DNA of 64,000 nt from Trichomonas vaginalis G3 (GCF_026262505.1 NC_067203.1:19697411-19761410), one strand, 5' to 3'; counted from the stretch's first letter, positions 20,532 through 32,042 are shown. The notes: generated by a model not told the origin, from the letters alone. Translations and numbers: made by a program.

Positions 20532-21347
20532 TTATTCGAATTTAATGGAACCTTTATTTAAATCAACTATTATTTTTCCATGTTCTCCTAATTGTTGATA
20601 TTGTGTGTAAAGTTCATTAATGCTCATTGGTAAATTCACTTGATAAAGCATAACGTTCAACTGTTGACGACTAAAACCACTGAAAATGAAAAGGGTGGAC
20701 AGGTTTGATTTAATGTTTGTGCTTAATGCTTTAAAGTATTGAACAGCCATGAAGAATGAACACTGAATGTGTCGACATTGAGTTAATAACTGATTAAAAT
20801 ATGATTTCTCATTAGTTATTAGTTTTGATTTCACTGCATCATCTAGAAAAATTAGTGAATGCAAAAATTCTTTATCAAAATTTGAAATAGAAAGTGTTTC
20901 AAATAATTCATCCCTTTGTTTATCAATAATTTTATCCTCTAATCCTTGCTTCTTGATTGTATTATATAATTCTTTATACATTAAAAAGTTTTTTAAATAA
21001 TCTTCTGCTTCTTCTTGTGATAAATAAATAATTGGAATTTTGATTAAATGCTTTAAAGATTCAAATGTATCCTCTGAAGGTGAACCTGAACGGTTGATAT
21101 AAATTAACACGTGTGAATAGGGGGAAGTGTTAGCAATAATGATAATTTGTTTTAATATCGTTAATGTTTTACCTTTATTTTGTTTACCAATTGCTGCAGT
21201 GATTGAATTTAAATAACATTCAGAATATGGAATTTTCATTAATTTTTCCTTAGATAGAGCATTTCTATTATCACTCAATGCATCATTAATCATATCATCT
21301 ACGTATGTATTATATACTCCCGCTAATTCTTCAGAATTGAAATCCAT
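20532..21347 (-). CDS. Maverick FtsK/HerA-type packaging ATPase
   Basis: Whole 271-residue frame from ATG 21347. Walker A is GKQNKGKTLTIL at ~52-63, and Walker B is SLIFLDDA. A segment QLLTQCRHIQCSFFMAVQYF followed by STLFIFSGFS matches the sensor region of A32/FtsK-like genome-packaging ATPases. The enzyme would pump element DNA into a capsid. It sits directly behind the capsid region on the same strand, the usual Polinton pairing. Length is normal for the family. Confidence 0.8.
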   Translation of the reverse strand: MDFNSEELAGVYNTYVDDMINDALSDNRNALSKEKLMKIPYSECYLNSITAAIGKQNKGKTLTILKQIIIIANTSPYSHVLIYINRSGSPSEDTFESLKHLIKIPIIYLSQEEAEDYLKNFLMYKELYNTIKKQGLEDKIIDKQRDELFETLSISNFDKEFLHSLIFLDDAVKSKLITNEKSYFNQLLTQCRHIQCSFFMAVQYFKALSTNIKSNLSTLFIFSGFSRQQLNVMLYQVNLPMSINELYTQYQQLGEHGKIIVDLNKGSIKFE

Positions 21348-21371
21348 TTAATCAAAAATAAATTTATAATT

Positions 21372-23010
21372 TTAAACATTTCTATTCATCAATATTTCAT
21401 CATATGAACTTCTATACTGTGGTGGTGTACCTGTTGGATGATATTTCAAACCTTCATCCGGTGTCCATGTCCAATATGTAGTCCTAGTAAACCAAAACTG
21501 AGGAGGATTTGTCACCTTTGAACAGTAAGTGTCATTTACACCCTGAATGATTGGATAAGCTTTCACTTGTACTGTAACTTGTGAGTTGAAAGTTTCTAAT
21601 CCATCAAAGAATATACCCGCTCCATCACGTTGAACTGGAATAGTGCATAAGAATGAAGTTTGGTCTTTCCATGTTCTAGCTAATGGTGTGCCATCATCTG
21701 CATTCAGCGGTCTAGTTAATGAGTCCTCATATTCTTCTGTGCATTCATTCACTCCATCTAAATCAGAAGCTTGAAGCATACGTGTAAAGAATATGTCACC
21801 CACTGTGGTCATCGCTTGATCGGGGAAGTTTCTGGAATCTATAGTGACCTGAAGACCTCGAAGCATTGGATTTTCTAAAACTGTTCTTTGCATTGCATTC
21901 TTCGGAAATGCTAACACAACATCTGTAACATTATGAAGAGCGTATGAGAAATCTGAGCTGATACCTTCAGGAGTGATGCAACCTCCATTTAGTGAACGAA
22001 CGTCAATATGTTGAGCTGGAATCATGAATGGATCTTCCTTACTGAATAAACGTGGTATTGCTTTAACTGATTCTTCAATTAAACCGTATCCTGGTGTAAT
22101 GCATTTATCCTCTAAAACTTCCATCTTTGTGCATGAAATAATAACGTCATCAACTGTTGCGTCAGCAGATGTAGCGGCTAAGCTTGTAATTAATTTGGCA
22201 GGAAGTCCGATTTGTTGGAATTTGCGATCATATTTATAAACATGATTCATAATCTTTTTATAATTTTCATCAGTTATCTTTTCATAAACGTAATTTTGTA
22301 AATCAGCAACTCTTAACGGGTCAACCTGACAAAATACTAAAGTATCCCTGAAAACATAATATTTAAGAATGATATCACCAAATGATTTAGGATAATCATC
22401 GAACGCCTGAAATGCTAACAAATCATTTACCGGAATAATCATATCAAAAGTGACATCAACTTCTTCATTTGCATTCTTGAAAACTTCTGAAGGGTCAATA
22501 TATTTACCACATACTGAGTTATCATATTTTTGAACATTATTATATAACGAATGAACAAACTTTTTAACTTTCCTTTCTGATTTTGGTTTATATGTTGCAA
22601 ATGCGAAAGATTCACGGGCGCAATCCATTTGAAGATAACCGGCATCACCTCTTTCGGTTTCTACTTCTTTGTTTAAAGCTTTGATTTGATGATTTGTAAC
22701 CAACGAATAAACGCATGCATTTAAAAGCGGTATCACATGTGAAAGCTTTATTTGAAACTAGAGTTGCTTTAACTTTGCGTTTAATATATGTGTCACCTAA
22801 TTGGTTCACATCATGAGCCGGATTTGTAATTCTTAAATGAGTTTGTTTATCATCAAAATATGGAGCATCAGAGTCATAGCATGAACTTTCAAGTTCTCTA
22901 TAATATCTTCTACCGTCATTCTTTGCGAATATTTCATTTATCTTTTCGAATGAATGAAACACATTTCCATTAATCGGTTTAGTGTTTGGCACTAAATAGT
23001 TAGTCGTCAT
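21372..23010 (-). pseudogene. Maverick major capsid protein region, broken
   Basis: The largest structural region on the minus strand, starting MTTNYLVPNTKPINGNVFHS. Its size, beta-rich content, Tyr/Asn/Pro-rich strands and place next to the packaging ATPase fit the double jelly-roll major capsid protein of trichomonad Mavericks. The assignment rests on size, composition and position. The region is broken, about one break. Confidence 0.65.
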
Positions 23011-23079
23011 TTATTAATAAATAAAAAATCAAAATTAAAAGATGAAAATGAATTTTTAATTTTAATGAAATAATCAACT

Positions 23080-23295
23080 ATGGCCGCGGGTATATTTAAG
23101 AAACTGTGGGATAAAGTAAAAAGAGGAGCGCATAAAGTTTGGGAAACATTGAAGAAGGGAGCAAATTGGATATTTAAGAATAAAGAAGCAATTAGTGACG
23201 TTGCTGAATCAATAACGCCAAAAGCCGCCCCAATAAGAGAAATATTAAATAAAGGAGAAAAAGTTTATCAAAGACTTCAACCGATACTAAGATAA
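23080..23295 (+). CDS. Maverick small amphipathic protein A, 71 aa
   Basis: ATG at 23080 (MAAGIFKKLWDKVKRGAHKV). The first 35 residues form a basic amphipathic helix with Trp spaced along one face. It shares its start (MAAG-hydrophobic-FKKLWD) with the convergent gene at 23320-23556, so the two are duplicates that have diverged. It could be a membrane-active or minor capsid protein like adenovirus VI or X; this is only an analogy. Confidence 0.5.
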   Translation: MAAGIFKKLWDKVKRGAHKVWETLKKGANWIFKNKEAISDVAESITPKAAPIREILNKGEKVYQRLQPILR

Positions 23296-23319
23296 AAATA
23301 ATATTTATTTATTTTTCCA

Positions 23320-23556
23320 CTATCTACCTCCTATTTTATTAAGTATTCCTTCAGCAATTCCACCAATTGCGTTACCTGCTTGTGCTCCCATCGCCGGATT
23401 ACCTGCTTTAGTACCTAATACTCCACCTATGATAGTTCCTGCCGTTTTCGCTACTGGTGCCAAAAAGTTTGCAACGGGTTTAATAATATTTTTATGAACC
23501 CAACCCGCAGCTTTCTTAATTCCATCCCATAATTTTTTAAAGAATCCTGCCGCCAT
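23320..23556 (-). CDS. Maverick small amphipathic protein B, 78 aa
   Basis: ATG at 23556 (MAAGFFKKLWDGIKKAAGWV). A basic amphipathic helix is followed by a Gly/Ala-rich segment (TAGTIIGGVLGTKAGNPAMG, then GNAIGGIAEGI) that could enter a membrane. It ends GGR, 24 bases from the end of the convergent gene 23080-23295, with which it shares its N-terminus. Function unknown; candidate membrane-active virion component. Confidence 0.5.
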   Translation of the reverse strand: MAAGFFKKLWDGIKKAAGWVHKNIIKPVANFLAPVAKTAGTIIGGVLGTKAGNPAMGAQAGNAIGGIAEGILNKIGGR

Positions 23557-23622
23557 TTCTGATTTAATATTAATTAAAAAATATATTTCATCACATATAT
23601 TCTAATTTTTATTTAATCATAA

Positions 23623-23991
23623 ATGAAACCAATTTTAAAAATAAATGAAACAGAGGAGGAAGAAATAAATGAAAGTGAAGATGTTCAAAATAAAATAAAC
23701 ATTGTTAAACCCATTACTGAAACAAAAATTTTTTCATCTGTTGAAGAATTTAATGACTATTACGCAAAGAATAAAAAATTATTTGAAGAATTGACAACAT
23801 GTAAATTGAATAAAATGTTTAAAGTTGATGGATTCAAAATTTCAAAAATAAAAGGAGTGATTAGTTTAAAATCTATTCCTCAATCAAGAATCACCTCATT
23901 AATGAAAATTGATGATTTAACAAAAAGAATAGAAGAGATTGAAGAAAGAATGAATCAAATAATTGATTTCATAAATTCAAATAATCATTAA
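23623..23991 (+). CDS. Maverick hypothetical coiled-coil protein, 122 aa
   Basis: ATG at 23623 behind a TAATTTTTATTTAATCATAA leader. An acidic N-terminus (NETEEEEINESEDV) is followed by a coiled coil at the end (IDDLTKRIEEIEERMNQIID). The last ~46 codons lie inside the right terminal inverted repeat, so the other terminal repeat carries a mirror copy of that part without the front. Function unknown. Confidence 0.55.
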   Translation: MKPILKINETEEEEINESEDVQNKINIVKPITETKIFSSVEEFNDYYAKNKKLFEELTTCKLNKMFKVDGFKISKIKGVISLKSIPQSRITSLMKIDDLTKRIEEIEERMNQIIDFINSNNH

Positions 23992-24407
23992 TTTCAATTT
24001 CTTTTTCTCGTTTATGAGGTCTTTGATTATGACTCCATTATATTTATACCTCCTTTCGTACCTGTTGTCAAAATGTCATGTTGTCATCATTTTTAAAAGA
24101 AGTTAATTAACCTGGTGACCTGGTAACATGGTAGCACCTCAGTTCTTCAAAAATGTGAGACATGAATTTTTCTCGTTTATTTTTTTATTTTTTTATTTTT
24201 TATTTCATTATGTATGGGCTGAGTGTAAATGTCTTACAATTTTGAAAATTTTTTAAATCTTGATTTATTCAAAAACGTGAGAATAAAAACCGTAAGAATC
24301 ATACATTTTTTACTTCATATGTTAAAAAAAATGATACAAAATCGCTCGATATTGTATGAATTCTTACGTTTACAAAAAAAGTCACACAACCCGTCATATA
24401 TACTACT
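23852..24407. repeat. Right terminal inverted repeat of the Maverick
   Basis: Mirror of 4289-4844. It contains the C-terminal part of the 122-aa gene and one iteron block (about 24060-24155). TCGTAA at 24408-24413 closes the element. Confidence 0.93.
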
Positions 24408-25416
24408 TCGTAAAATTGAAAGGAAAATTTTATCTATTCATATATTTAGAACCATCATGTTAAATATATCTATTAATGACTAATATTGCCAAAGGAGAAG
24501 GGAAAATTTTATAAAATTTTATCATATTAAGGTATAAAACTATTATTTCCTATATATTTATGAATCAAATAGTAAGATAATCACTCTTTGTTAGACTAAA
24601 TTAAATGAAAAAAGTCTAAATTGTATGATCGTCTAAACTCAGTATAACCTATACCAAAGCTTATTAATGGCTTATGCAAATATACAGCTGATGTTAGCTT
24701 AGTTTTTGACCAAAATACAAAAAAAATTATGAGTACAATATGATCAAATTTTTATAAAAGCAGCCGAAAACAGCATTCAATTGGAATGGTATTATCAATG
24801 ATAATCATTCAAGACACTTTTATCAAAAAATTTACATAAATCTTTTTCAAAACAGAGTATTTTTGCAAAAATTTCATCGAAAAGATAGCTTTGTCTAATA
24901 AAAATGATATGGTACGGAAAATCTATTGAAAATAATCTGAGGAATTTGAAATTCATTAAAAAGTCTTGAAAAAAGTGAATGCATTCATGAATGTCCCATA
25001 TCCATTTTATCCTAGTTGTTTCATAATTCCATATTGCCGATTTCTATTCTAGTTTTTGGTGCTTTTCTATGATAACCAAATTGATTTGGTTATCATAGAA
25101 AAGAGACCATTATAATGCTTAAAATTAATTATGTTTAGGGCCGGTTTATTGGGATAAGGAAGTTTATAATACGTGAACACTTGTTTCCTCATCGAAAAGT
25201 CATAACGCATAAAGTCGATGTTTCCTTAGTACAAAAAGTGACATATGACGCTTAACTCTTTATTCCAGATAATGACCATATTTATGGGATTAAAAAGTTT
25301 AGGAAGCTTCTCCCCAATAATTTAATATTATTTGTTTAATATATAATATTATTTTTATTTTGTTTGAAATAATTTAATATTATTTTTATTTTATTTGAAA
25401 ATAGTTGTTAAAGGTG
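24408..25416. other. AT-rich stretch between elements
   Basis: No gene seen. It holds the right Maverick target duplication, a perfect hairpin at 25062-25103, and GGTG at 25413-25416, the left target duplication of the Ginger-like transposon. Confidence 0.6.
25062..25103. repeat. Perfect 19-bp inverted repeat with 4-base loop
   Basis: CTTTTCTATGATAACCAAA, TTGA, then the exact reverse complement. It is isolated, with no related copy noticed in the window. Confidence 0.9.
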
Positions 25417-26040
25417 TGTAATAAACAAAAATTCATCAAAAGTGACAGCTCTCAATTTTTTGACATTTGTAAATTCTAAATTGAATGAGAAAAATGAAAT
25501 AATACTAAGCATAATACAATATTCTAAATTTAATTATAATTAGGAAAAAGTTAGTTTTGAGAGTACTTTTCATAGGCATATAGAATGAAATCTTCTGAAA
25601 AATAATATCACATAAACTCATATTATTTTCTAATATATAACTATTTTATATAAAAATCAAATTCAATGATCTTAAAAGCGAAGGATAAACCTCAAAATTT
25701 ACGAATATAATGAGTGGGAATATAATGCTTATCTATCATAAAACCATATGAAATATCAATTGTTGCTTTACGCCTAATTTTTGACGACAATTAGCAAAAA
25801 ATGTTAAATGTTAACACTCAGTCCATTTGAATATGAAAAATAAAATTGACTTTGATTAAATGTTTTTATTTATCATGCAATTCTTCTTGCGACCAAAGAT
25901 TTGAATAAAATTTCAAAAAATAAGATAGCTTAAAAAATAATATACGGTAGTGTTTACTAATAGATGAATAGTATATAAATTCTATTAAAATGGATTTGAT
26001 CCAAAAAAATATATAAAATTTGATCATAAATAAAATTGTT
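25417..26040. repeat. Left long terminal inverted repeat of the Ginger-like element
   Basis: About 620 bp matching in reverse the stretch at 44230-44934. The outermost ~170 bases differ between the two ends (GACAGCTC side against GACACCTC side); the inner part matches closely, for example GCGAAGGATAAACCTCAAAA. Confidence 0.8.
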
Positions 26041-26064
26041 TAGTAGTCATTTAAAATGATGTAA

Positions 26065-27124
26065 TTATTCAAATTTTGCTAAGACCCATTCGTCTTTGAT
26101 ACATAACTCCCATTTTTGCATTTCTGGCTCGTACCAAAATTTTGAAACTTCGAATAATTCGTTAGGAGTGTAATTACTATTCGTTTTTGGATTAATATCG
26201 AGAGATAAATGTGGTGTATTGTTGTATTTTTCAATGAACTGCTGAACTGAGTCCTTGATTTGTTGAATATCATCCAACTCGTCTGGCAAAAACTTTTCTA
26301 AGCTTGGCCACAGGCGCTCCACCTTGCCGTTCTGTCTTGGCATATACGGCAAGGTGTGCTTCCAAACTATTCCGTTTTCCTGCATAACCTGGCCGAATTC
26401 ACCGCAGTTTTCACCGCCGTTATCGGTCCAGATGCAGTAAGGAATAAACTCCTCTAAAAGTTTTCTTAAAACCTTCGCTGTTGAGTTGGAAGACTTGTTT
26501 TTCAATAATTTAGTTTTGAGAACTTTACGTGTCATATCATCCAATATGGCAAAAAATGGAAAAGAAACATTACCGTGAAGGTAATGAATATCGCAGTGCC
26601 ATATCAAATTCTTTGATATGGCATGATATTTGGTAGGTGGATTTGCTGGTTTGTAATCTCTTTTTGAAGATAAACCTGATTCCATCATAAATTTTTCCAC
26701 TTGATGATGCTTTATTTTTTGTAAATTGTCAAAAATTTGATCTTTTGTCAAATCTTCTATATTTTCAAATTCTTTTGCAATTTCTTCTTTTTCTTTCTCA
26801 CAATCGGGATTTTGAGCAATATTTTGAAACCTTTTAATCAATAAATAAGTTTTTGAAATTCCTCCTTTATATTGTGAAACACAAGAATTAATTAATTGTT
26901 TTTGCTCAAGTGTTGGTGGATTTGGTTTTCTGCCGCGACTAACTTTTGGTAATTCGATTTCTTGAAGTTGAAATGCTCTTCTTATTGTATTTTCGGCAAC
27001 ATTCAATTTAATTTTACCATTTTCCAATTCAACTTCCTTTCCCACACTTTTGTAAGATTCACCTTCTTCTATTCTTCTTTTAGCTTCAAATAGCCATTCT
27101 CTGCTTATAGATTTGGCAGTAGTC
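26065..27124 (-). pseudogene. Ginger-like DD35E transposase, cut at its start by an insertion
   Basis: The frame is open from 26065 up to the insertion point at 27124, and no ATG begins the visible piece. Counting from the GTG at 27045, the catalytic triad is D152 (WHCDIHYLH), D208 (WTDNGGENCG) and E243 (NGKVERLWPS), with 35 residues between the last two. The N-terminal part has helix-turn-helix character (ENTIRRAFQLQEIELPK) and an RGRK hook. The enzyme would cut and join transposon ends. The giant palindrome element lies within the first few codons: an in-frame ATG sits just beyond the right-hand target duplication (44219-44221). The rest of the coding region looks intact, so the insertion is recent and separated the gene from its start and promoter. 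Confidence 0.85.
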
Positions 27125-27309
27125 AGTTAGTATACAAGTCTTGGGTACGGCGGCACTGCGCGCCTCCTTACTGAAGATATGTCAATCTGACACTTTACAA
27201 AACCACTAACGTATATTTTACAACACAAACGACAACACTAACTTAACCTTAAATATTTACAAAACCACCAGCCACTTCACCTCACTAACGACTTCGCTAA
27301 CGACTTCAC

Positions 27310-27372
27310 TAATGAAAAAATAAACGTTCTCACTAACATTCTCACTAACGTTCTCACTAACGTTCTCATTTA
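27310..27372. repeat. 12-bp minisatellite behind the 108-aa gene, left arm
   Basis: GTTCTCACTAAC repeated about four to five times with small changes. It begins at the gene's stop codon. The mirror copy at 43970-44035 has one unit more and lacks one nearby GAAGTCGTTAGT word, one of the few visible differences between the arms outside the main array. Confidence 0.85.
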
Positions 27373-27692
27373 CAAAAGTATTGCAACTCTTTCCATTGCT
27401 GTGCTTCACATAACAGCTCATAATCTTCAGTATCACTACTGTCGCTCCAATCGTCTGAGTCAAAGTCGCTGTCATAATTAATGTTTATAAGTTTTGACAA
27501 ATGTAATGAAACACGCTTACCGTTTGTATCTACTGCTTGTATATATCTTCCATTATGTTTGCTATCATAAATGCTTAAACTAACTTTACCCTTTCTCCCT
27601 CGTATCTGATAGAATGTATTTTCACGAGGAACGAAGAACAAGTTCTTGAACTCATGACCGTTGTAGTTTGTTATCTCAATAGTTTTCGTCAT
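27366..27692 (-). CDS. Small acidic-tailed protein of the giant foldback element (left copy)
   Basis: ATG at 27692 (MTKTIEITNYNGHEFKNLFF); earlier codons in the frame are not ATG. 108 residues. Residues ~15-70 look like a small beta domain: FYQIRGRKGKVSLSIYD, then GRYIQAVDTNGKRVSLHLSK, resembling the strand pattern of NUMOD-type modules that bind DNA next to homing endonucleases. Residues 74-90 are very acidic (DSDFDSDDWSDSSDTEDYE). Identical to the copy at 43646-43972. It is the only protein of the element and could bind the ends or guide outside enzymes. The leader is repeated TTTTTTATTTTA, like Maverick genes. Function unknown. Confidence 0.65.
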   Translation of the reverse strand: MTKTIEITNYNGHEFKNLFFVPRENTFYQIRGRKGKVSLSIYDSKHNGRYIQAVDTNGKRVSLHLSKLININYDSDFDSDDWSDSSDTEDYELLCEAQQWKELQYFCK

Positions 27693-28276
27693 TACATCCA
27701 AATAAAATAAAAAATAAAATAAAAAATAAACTTAAAAATAAATGATATCACCACCCTCACACGTATGAAAACATAGCACAAAAATAAATTTAGGTGAAGT
27801 GGTGAGATCTCACCTCTTTTTTCACCCTGTTGAATTCATTGCTTCAGTGACTTTATTTGTCATTTTACTCTAAGGTGAAGCTAGCACAAAAATAATGGAT
27901 TTCATGACTTTTTAGTATTTCATGCAATCTTAACAAATAGCCTTACAAGTACTTCCAGTGTCCCTAGCTGTCCCTCCTTTTTATATAACTCCATGACATT
28001 TATAATCTCGCGAAACTTAACAGGTTAGCATAACAGATTAAAAGCAGATGAGGTTTTGAACCAAAATTTCTAAGCAACGTTGTCAAGGATTTTGAGGAAC
28101 TAGGGACAGAGTGTGGCAAAGTCCAAGATTTAATTTATCTTCATCGGTTTCATCAACTATCTCATCTAATATGCCAATATTTTATTCATAACTCGTGGCA
28201 AACTCACTAACTTTCAATATGTTCATCTGCATGCTTCATCTGATAGAAAGTATGACTTTCATTAACTCTGTGAGAT

Positions 28277-28445
28277 AATGTAAACTACTAGGGACAGAGA
28301 CCATGGCAAAGTTCATGACTTTCATTATTTCCAGAACTTAATGTAAACTACTAGGGACAGAGACCATGGCAAAGTTCATGACTTTCATTATTTCCAGAAC
28401 TTAATGTAAACTACTAGGGACAGAGACCATGGCAAAGTCCAAGAT
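28277..28445. repeat. 63-bp tandem block, left arm
   Basis: AATGTAAACTACTAGGGACA recurs at 28277, 28340 and 28403, so the period is 63 bp. The mirror is at about 42890-43055. Confidence 0.85.
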
Positions 28446-28659
28446 TTAATTTATCTTCATCGTAAATGAATTTGTCAAACACAAACTCCAACACAAACTT
28501 CAGCACAAACTCCAACACAAACTCCAACACAAACGACAAGTACTAACTTTAGCACAAATGACAAACACTAACAACAAACACAAACTCCAACACTAACGAC
28601 AAGTACTAACCTCAGCACGAATGACAAACACAAATGACAAGTACAAACTCCAACACTAA

Positions 28660-29010
28660 CAACATCATGAACTATTTCATTATTGCATGAACGACCTCCT
28701 TATTGCATGAACGATTTCATCATTGTTCTCATGTATGACCTCCTTATTGCATGAACGATTTCATCACTGTTCTCATGTATGACCTCCTTATTGCATGAAC
28801 TATTTCATTATTGTTCTCATGTATGACCTCCTTATTGCATGAACTATTTCATTATTGCATGTATGACCTCCTTATTGCATGAACTATTTCATTATTGCAT
28901 GAACGACCTCCTTATTGCATGAACGATTTCATCATTGTTCTCATGTATGACCTCCTTATTGCATGAACGATTTCATCACTGTTCTCATGAACGACCTCCT
29001 CACTGTTCTC
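28660..29010. repeat. TATTGCATGAAC/GACCTCC tandem block, left arm
   Basis: Words ATGAACGATTTCATCATTG, ATGAACTATTTCATTATTG and ATGTATGACCTCCTTATTG alternate about a dozen times. The mirror is at about 42300-42650. Preceded by a CACAAACTCCAA block (28470-28650). Confidence 0.85.
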
Positions 29011-30000
29011 ATGAACTATTATTATACAGGTCTTAACTATCGAAAACTTCATATAAACTTTAGAAAAACAGGTGCTGCTTATGTTTGTATGATAGATACA
29101 GAAAACAAGAGTGTAATCTTATTCATAAACAAATTCAAACGCTTGTACGGGTTCATGTAGGACAAACATTATTTTTCAACACTAACGCCAACACGTAGGA
29201 CAAACATTCATGACTAACATTACTGTATAACATAAATGTTTTGTCATGACTTCTTCGTAAATGTTTTGTCATGACTTCATCGTACATGTTTTGTCATGAC
29301 TTCTTCGTATATGTTTTGTCATGATTTCTTCATCGTATATGTTTTGTCATGATTTCATCGTTAATGACTTTGTCAAACATGAGCATAAATGTTTTGTCAT
29401 GATTTCATCGTTAATGACTTTGTCAAACATGAGTGTAAATGAATGTGTCGAAACTTCTTCATCGTTAATGAACGTAAATGATTTGTCAAACATGAACATA
29501 AATGACTTCTTCATCGTAATGAACGTAAATAATGTTTACGTTAATGTTTTCATCGTATATGCTTTGTCGAACATGAGTGTATATGTTTTGTCATGATTTC
29601 ATCGTTAATGACTTTGTCAAACATGAGTGTAAATGACTTTGTCAAACATGAGTGTAAATGATCCAAAAATAATGTTTACGTTAATGAGTGTATATGTTTT
29701 GTCATAATTTCATCGTATATGCTTTGTCGAACATGAGTGTAAATGACTTTGTCAAACATGAACGTAAATGATCCAAAAATAATGTTTACGTTAATGAGTG
29801 TAAATGATTTCATCGTTAATGACTTTGTCAAACATGAGCGTATATGTTTTGTCGAAACTTCATCGTAAATGTTTTGTCGAAACTTCTTCATCGTAAATGA
29901 GTGTAAATGATCCAAAAATAATGTTTAGGGTAGATGGTTAGATCTCACCTCTTTTCTCACCTCTTGAATTTTCATTACTTCTTCATCGTAATGAGTGTAA

Positions 30001-30052
30001 ATGCTTGTTTTGAGGTCGAGCCACTTTTGGCTCCACCATATTCATTCATCCT
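30001..30052. repeat. Scrap of the Maverick KilA-N gene inside the left arm
   Basis: ATGCTTGTTTTGAGGTCGAG and the following ~30 bases match 15457-15508 of the Maverick with about two differences. The mirror copy is at 40382-40433. It shows sequence exchange with a Maverick. Confidence 0.88.
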
Positions 30053-31810
30053 TCATTTCATCGTTAATGAATGTGTCAAACATGAGCGTAAATGAATGTG
30101 TCGAAACTTCTTCATCATAATGAGCGTATATGTTTTGTCGAAACTTCATCGTAAATGTTTTGTCGAAACTTCTTCATCGTAAATGTTTACGTTAATGACC
30201 CAAAAATAATGTTTACGTTAATGTTTTGTCATGATTTCATCGTAAATGTTTTGTCGAAACTTTTTCATCGTAATGAGTGTATATGCTTTGTCAAACATGA
30301 ACGTAAATGAATTTTCATGACTTCTTCATCGTAATGAGTGTAAATGATTTGTCAAACATGAGCATAAATGATTTGTCATGATTTCTTCATCGTAATGAGT
30401 GTAAATGATTTGTCAAACATGAGCGTAAATGAATTTTCATGACTTCTTCATCGTAATGAACGTTAATGACTTTGTCAAACATGAGCGTAAATGATTTGTC
30501 GAAACTTCTTCATCGTAATGAGCGTAAATGATTTGTCAAACATGAAGGTATATGCTTTGTCAAACATGAACGTAAATGAATTTTCATGACTTCTTCATCG
30601 TAATGAGTGTAAATGATTTGTCAAACATGAGCATAAATGATTTGTCATGATTTCTTCATCGTAATGAGTGTAAATGATTTGTCGAAACTTCATCGTTAAT
30701 GACTTTGTCGAACATGAGCATAAATGATTTGTCGAAACTTCATCGTTAATGACTTTGTCGAACATGAGTGTAAATGAATTTTCATGACTTCTTCATCGTA
30801 ATGAGCATAAATGATTTGTCGAAACTTCATCGTTAATGACTTTGTCGAACATGAGTGTAAATGAATTTTCATGACTTCATCGTAATGAGCGTATATGCTT
30901 TGTCAAACATGAACGTATATGCTTTGTCAAACATGAACGTATATGATTTGTCGAAACTTCTTCATCGTAATGAGTGTATATGCTTTGTCAAACATGAGCG
31001 TATATGTTTTGTCATAACTTCTTCATCGTAAATGTTTTGTCGAAACTTCATCGTAATGAACGTAAATGTTTTGTCAAACATGAGTGTAAATGAATGTGTC
31101 ATAACTTCTTCATCGTAATGAGTGTAAATGAATGTGTCAAAACTTCTTCATCGTAAATGAACGTAAATGAATGTGTCAAAACTTCTTCATCGTAAATGAA
31201 TGTGTCAAACATGAACGTAAATGTTTTGTCATAACTTCTTCATCGTAATGAACGTAAATGAATGTGTCAAAACTTCTTCATCGTAATGAGTGTATATGTT
31301 TTGTCATAACTTCTTCATCGTAATGAGTGTAAATGAATGTGTCAAACATGAACGTAAATGAATGTGTCATAACTTCTTCATCGTAAATGAACGTAAATGT
31401 TTTGTCAAACATGAGCGTATATGTTTTGTCATAACTTCTTCATCGTAATGAGCGTAAATGATTTGTCAAACATGAAGGTATATGCTTTGTCAAACATGAA
31501 CGTAAATGAATTTTCATGACTTCTTCATCGTAATGAGTGTAAATGATTTGTCAAACATGAGCATAAATGATTTGTCATGATTTCTTCATCGTAATGAGTG
31601 TAAATGATTTGTCGAAACTTCATCGTTAATGACTTTGTCGAACATGAGCATAAATGATTTGTCGAAACTTCATCGTATATGCTTTGTCAAGCATGAACGT
31701 AAATGAATTTTCATGACTTCTTCATCGTAATGAGTGTAAATGATCCAACAATAATGTTTAGGTGAAGAGGTGAGATCTAACACATTTTCTAACATGTTTT
31801 CTCACCTCAG

Positions 31811-31837
31811 CCGCTAAGCGGCGAGACCCAAAGGGTC
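31811..31837 (+). repeat. Double-hairpin mini-element, left arm
   Basis: CCGC-TAA-GCGG, then CGA, then GACCC-AAA-GGGTC. Same design as the Maverick copies, with a different second stem that keeps its pairing. The right arm holds 38470-38496 (mirror), 39018-39044 and 41752-41777. Confidence 0.85.
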
Positions 31838-32042
31838 TTGAATTTTCATGACTTCTTCATCGTAATGAACGTAAATGATTTGTTGAAACTTCATCGTAAT
31901 GAGCGTATATGTTTTGTCATGATTTCTTCATCGTATATGCTTTGTCAAACATGAACGTAAATGATTTGTCGAAACTTCATCGTAAATGTTTTGTCGAAAC
32001 TTCTTCATCGTAATGAGCGTAAATGTTTTGTGAAGAATATAA

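Larger units (their letters stand above)
4289..24407. mobile_element. Maverick/Polinton element with TIRs and 6-bp target duplication
   Basis: The element spans 20,119 bp, begins AGTAGTATATATGACGGG and ends with the reverse complement, giving the AG...CT ends typical of Mavericks. It is flanked by TCGTAA at 4283-4288 and 24408-24413. Its parts in order are an N-terminal ORF, DNA polymerase B, a small ORF, an rve integrase, a small ORF and primase-helicase on the plus strand; then, mostly on the minus strand, KilA-N, fibre, minor capsid candidates, small virion-like ORFs, packaging ATPase and major capsid; then three short ORFs. No adenovirus-type protease was recognised. About seven breaks lie in five of the gene regions, while the other genes read whole. 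Near-identical terminal repeats of equal length point to a recent insertion. Confidence 0.93.

Noticed and set aside
27045-27701. Starts at GTG 27045 (transposase) and TTG 27701/43637 (108-aa gene)
   Set aside because: They are not ATG; the transposase frame is open further to the insertion border and the small gene has a good ATG three codons on.
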